A stretch of 17,805 nt of DNA, taken from NCBI GenBank assembly GCA_029007575.1, contig JAQXIB010000093.1:1-17805 (forward strand), in the 5' to 3' direction. Numbering within the stretch: position 1 is the stretch's first letter; the number at the start of each line of letters is the position of its first letter. Below are positions 15,135 through 17,805 of this stretch, in pieces. Source of the stretch: Clostridiales bacterium (GTDB lineage Bacteria > Bacillota > Clostridia > Oscillospirales > Ruminococcaceae). Under the pieces are notes generated by a model. It was given only the letters and a program-made list of their open reading frames with translations. It was not told the DNA's origin and did no database searches. The position numbers and the translations under genes are program-made.

Positions 15135-15259
15135 ATTGTTGAAATGTTGCTTGTTGCATTGCGCAGAAAACAACAGTGTGAAAACAGTCGAAAAATGACG
15201 AAACGGATTATTTTCATATGGATAGATAAAGGGAATTTTGAGAAAAAGTCGGTGAATTG

Positions 15260-17805
15260 ATGAGTAACTATTGTGTTGGGATCGATTTGGGATCTACGAC
15301 CGCTAAAATTGCAGTGCTGGATGAAGATAATAAGTTGGTTCGGTCGGCGTATACCAGACACGGTTCAAAGGTAAAAGAAACGATTCTCGATATGCTGAAA
15401 GAGTTTCGGGATACGTTGGATGGACATATGCTGTCGGTAGCCATCACCGGCTCTGCCGGATTCGGCATCGCAGAACCTGCGGGAATCGAATTTATTCAAG
15501 AGGTATTCGCGACGGCAAAATCGGTGAATACTTTTATCCCCGATGCAGACGCGGTCATTGAATTAGGCGGAGAAGACGCAAAAATATTGTTTCTGACCGG
15601 CGGCCTGGAGGAGCGGATGAACGGAAGCTGTGCAGGCGGTACCGGTGCGTTTATTGATCAGATGGCGACGTTGCTCAACGTGCCGATCGATCAGTTTGAC
15701 GCTTTGGCACAGAAGCATGACATGATCTATCCGATTGCGTCACGCTGCGGCGTGTTTGCCAAGTCCGATATCCAGCCGTTGCTGAATCAGGGTGCCAGAA
15801 AAGAGGACCTGGCGGCAAGCGTGTTGCAGGCTGTGGTTTCTCAGACGGTATCCGGACTGGCACAGGGACGGGAAATCAAAGGAAAGGTCGTCTTTTTGGG
15901 TGGTCCCTTGTTCTTCTTTAAGGAGTTGGGACGGCAGTTTGTTGAAGATTTAAAACTGGATGAGGATTCGGCAGTGTTTCCGGAAAATTCGCAGGTGTTT
16001 GTTGCGATCGGCGCGGCAATCGGCGCGCGGGAGTTTCAGCCGATCTCTTATCAGGAACTGATTGATAAAATCAGCAATACGGCACCGGTCGCCATGGCGA
16101 AATCCATGCCTCCGTTGTTTGAAACAAAGCAGGATTATGAAGCTTTCGTAAAGCGTCACGCTTCGCATTCCCTGCCGCGTGTGGATCCGCAAAGCTATGA
16201 GGGCGGCGCTTATCTGGGTATCGACGCCGGCAGTACGACCACGAAAGTAGTGCTGATCACCGAGGACGGCGGCATTTTATATGATTATTATGCGTCGAAT
16301 AAAGGCAATCCGGTGACGGTGGTTAAGGAGCAGCTCGAGAAAATCTTTGCCTTATGCGGGGATCGGATCACGATTCGAGGCTCCGGCGCGACGGGCTACG
16401 GTGAAACGTTGATTCAAAGTGCTTTTGGTGTGGATAAAGGCTGTGTGGAAACGATCGCGCATTATCTTGCGGCAAAACGGTTTCTGCCTGAAGTAGACTA
16501 CATATTGGATATCGGCGGACAGGACATCAAGTGCTTTAAAATACGTAACAATACCGTTGACAGCATTATGCTCAATGAGGCTTGTTCCTCTGGATGCGGC
16601 TCCTTTATCGAAACCTATGCGAGCACGATGGGATATACCTCTTCCGAATTTGCCAAGCTTGGATTGGCGGCAAAGCATCCGGTGAATCTCGGCTCGCGGT
16701 GTACCGTGTTTATGAATTCCTCGATCAAGCAGGCGCAACGTGAGGGCGCAGATATTACCGATATTTCCGCCGGTCTGTCATACAGCGTGGTCAAGAACGT
16801 CATGTATAAGGTGATTCGTGCGGCAAACGGCGATAGCTTGGGCAAGCATATCGTGGTGCAGGGCGGAACCTTCCTCAATGACGCCGTGTTGCGCGCGTTT
16901 GAATTAGAGGTCGGCAGAGATGTTGTCAGACCCGCCGTAGCGGGAATTATGGGCGCATTCGGAGCCGCGTTATATGCGCAGCAGACCGGATGTACCGAGA
17001 CTAGCCTAATCACGCCGGAGCAGCTCAAACATTTTACCCATACTTCTAAAATGGCGGATTGTAAGCTGTGCGGAAACGGCTGCCATTTGACGATCAATAC
17101 CTTTGACAGCGGACGGAAGCTGATCTCCGGCAACCGCTGTGATCGCCCGAACGGAATCTCAAAGAAAAAAAATATTCCCAATATGTATGAGTGGAAATAT
17201 CAGTATTTGACCTCGCTGCCGAAAAAGACAGGCGGACGGCGCGGCAAAATCGGAATGCCGTTCGGATTAAACGTGTACGAAATGCTGCCGTTCTGGAACA
17301 CGCTGTTTTATGAGTTGGATTTCGAGCTTGTGATGTCCCCGAAATCCACCCGCAAGCTTTATGTGGAAGGACAGCATACCATCCCGTCAGATACGGTTTG
17401 CTATCCTGCCAAGCTGATTCACGGGCATATCGAAGCACTGCTCAAGCAAGGCATTGACACCATTTTCTACCCTTGCTTGCCTTACAACATTGATGAGAAG
17501 ATGGGCGATAATCATTATAACTGTCCGGTGGTTGCCTATTACCCTGAGCTGATCCACGCGAACATGGAGGCATTGCAAAAGGTGCGGTATTTGACTCCTT
17601 ATTGCGGCATCCATCGTCGGCGTGACTTTGAAAAGAAATTTTCGGACTATATGTATGATACGTTCGGCATTTCCAAGATTGAAACGATGAACGCAGTAAA
17701 AAAGGCGTTCCAATCCTATGATTCGTATTTGCAGATGATTAAGGACGAGGGCGCACGGGTGATCAAAGAATGTCGGGAGAAGAAAATTCCGATGATTATG
17801 CTGGC
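15260..17805 (+). CDS. Tandem BadF/BadG/BcrA/BcrD-type 2-hydroxyacyl-CoA dehydratase activase with DUF2229 region (partial)
   Basis: The frame is open from ATG 15260 to the window end (848 codons), so the C-terminus is missing; relatives are often about 1,400 residues. There are two ASKHA ATPase domains. The first has GIDLGSTTAKIAVLD near residue 7, C124 in GSCAGGTGAFID and C163 in SRCGVFAKSDIQ. The second starts near 315 with GIDAGSTTTKVVLI, has C442 and C446 in EACSSGCGSF and C481 in SRCTVFMNSSI. In the family the conserved cysteines hold a [4Fe-4S] cluster at a dimer interface, and ATP hydrolysis drives electron transfer to a dehydratase. A four-residue-spaced cysteine group (C601, C604, C608) then precedes a DUF2229-type region (IGMPFGLNVYEMLPFW, FYPCLPYN). 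The ribosome binding site is weak (GGTGA). No dehydratase gene is adjacent, so the partner and the function are unknown. Confidence 0.9.
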   Translation, partial: MSNYCVGIDLGSTTAKIAVLDEDNKLVRSAYTRHGSKVKETILDMLKEFRDTLDGHMLSVAITGSAGFGIAEPAGIEFIQEVFATAKSVNTFIPDADAVIELGGEDAKILFLTGGLEERMNGSCAGGTGAFIDQMATLLNVPIDQFDALAQKHDMIYPIASRCGVFAKSDIQPLLNQGARKEDLAASVLQAVVSQTVSGLAQGREIKGKVVFLGGPLFFFKELGRQFVEDLKLDEDSAVFPENSQVFVAIGAAIGAREFQPISYQELIDKISNTAPVAMAKSMPPLFETKQDYEAFVKRHASHSLPRVDPQSYEGGAYLGIDAGSTTTKVVLITEDGGILYDYYASNKGNPVTVVKEQLEKIFALCGDRITIRGSGATGYGETLIQSAFGVDKGCVETIAHYLAAKRFLPEVDYILDIGGQDIKCFKIRNNTVDSIMLNEACSSGCGSFIETYASTMGYTSSEFAKLGLAAKHPVNLGSRCTVFMNSSIKQAQREGADITDISAGLSYSVVKNVMYKVIRAANGDSLGKHIVVQGGTFLNDAVLRAFELEVGRDVVRPAVAGIMGAFGAALYAQQTGCTETSLITPEQLKHFTHTSKMADCKLCGNGCHLTINTFDSGRKLISGNRCDRPNGISKKKNIPNMYEWKYQYLTSLPKKTGGRRGKIGMPFGLNVYEMLPFWNTLFYELDFELVMSPKSTRKLYVEGQHTIPSDTVCYPAKLIHGHIEALLKQGIDTIFYPCLPYNIDEKMGDNHYNCPVVAYYPELIHANMEALQKVRYLTPYCGIHRRRDFEKKFSDYMYDTFGISKIETMNAVKKAFQSYDSYLQMIKDEGARVIKECREKKIPMIML

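Noticed and set aside
16352..17713. Minus-strand frames opposite the activase gene
   Set aside because: The plus strand is open without interruption from 15260 to the end and encodes clear ATPase and cysteine motifs; the minus-strand frames are shadows.

Overview
The window reads as ordinary chromosomal DNA from a low-to-mid-GC anaerobic Firmicute, most likely class Clostridia (Oscillospiraceae/Ruminococcaceae-like; inference). The evidence is: a large 2-hydroxyacyl-CoA dehydratase activase-type protein typical of strict anaerobes; the tepA-ylzJ-(uppP)-ftsK/spoIIIE arrangement typical of Gram-positive Firmicutes; a BirA with an N-terminal helix-turn-helix; an ABC-F protein close to Bacillus YfmM; strong GGAGG-type ribosome binding sites; and A+T-rich sigma-A promoters. 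No rRNA, tRNA, CRISPR array, phage gene, transposase or toxin/defence cassette is visible.

Layout. (1) 1-1104: the end of a polar amino acid ABC importer operon (permease C-terminus, then ATPase). (2) 1105-1398: a hairpin-rich intergenic region bounded by two identical copies of a terminator stem. (3) 1399-3518, minus strand: an ABC-F ATPase and a small zinc-ribbon membrane protein, each with its own terminator region. (4) 3591-6240: a divergent promoter region, then nadB-nadC (aspartate to quinolinate to nicotinate mononucleotide, without nadA in view), ending in a strong terminator. (5) 6284-7246, minus: birA, biotin ligase/repressor, with a TTG start. (6) 7360-9465: divergent promoter, then tepA-like ClpP-fold protease, ylzJ-like small protein and uppP (undecaprenyl-diphosphatase), ending in a terminator. 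(7) 9488-15043: a perfect 17-bp inverted repeat, then ftsK/spoIIIE, a YgiQ-family radical SAM protein, a membrane-anchored ComEC-like metallo-beta-lactamase hydrolase and a DUF3006 protein, closely packed and probably cotranscribed. (8) 15260-end: the first 848 residues of a giant tandem BadF/BadG activase protein, cut by the window edge.

Working together: nadB/nadC make NAD precursor; tepA/ylzJ/ftsK form a conserved envelope and chromosome-segregation neighbourhood into which the cell-wall lipid carrier gene uppP is inserted; the hydrolase and DUF3006 protein form a recurring pair of unknown function. I did not find a clearly new multi-gene system. The points most worth a second look are the duplicated-terminator/hairpin element at 1114-1389, the long inverted repeat ahead of ftsK, the hydrolase-DUF3006 pair, and the orphan activase. 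The first ~100 bases look damaged or badly sequenced.
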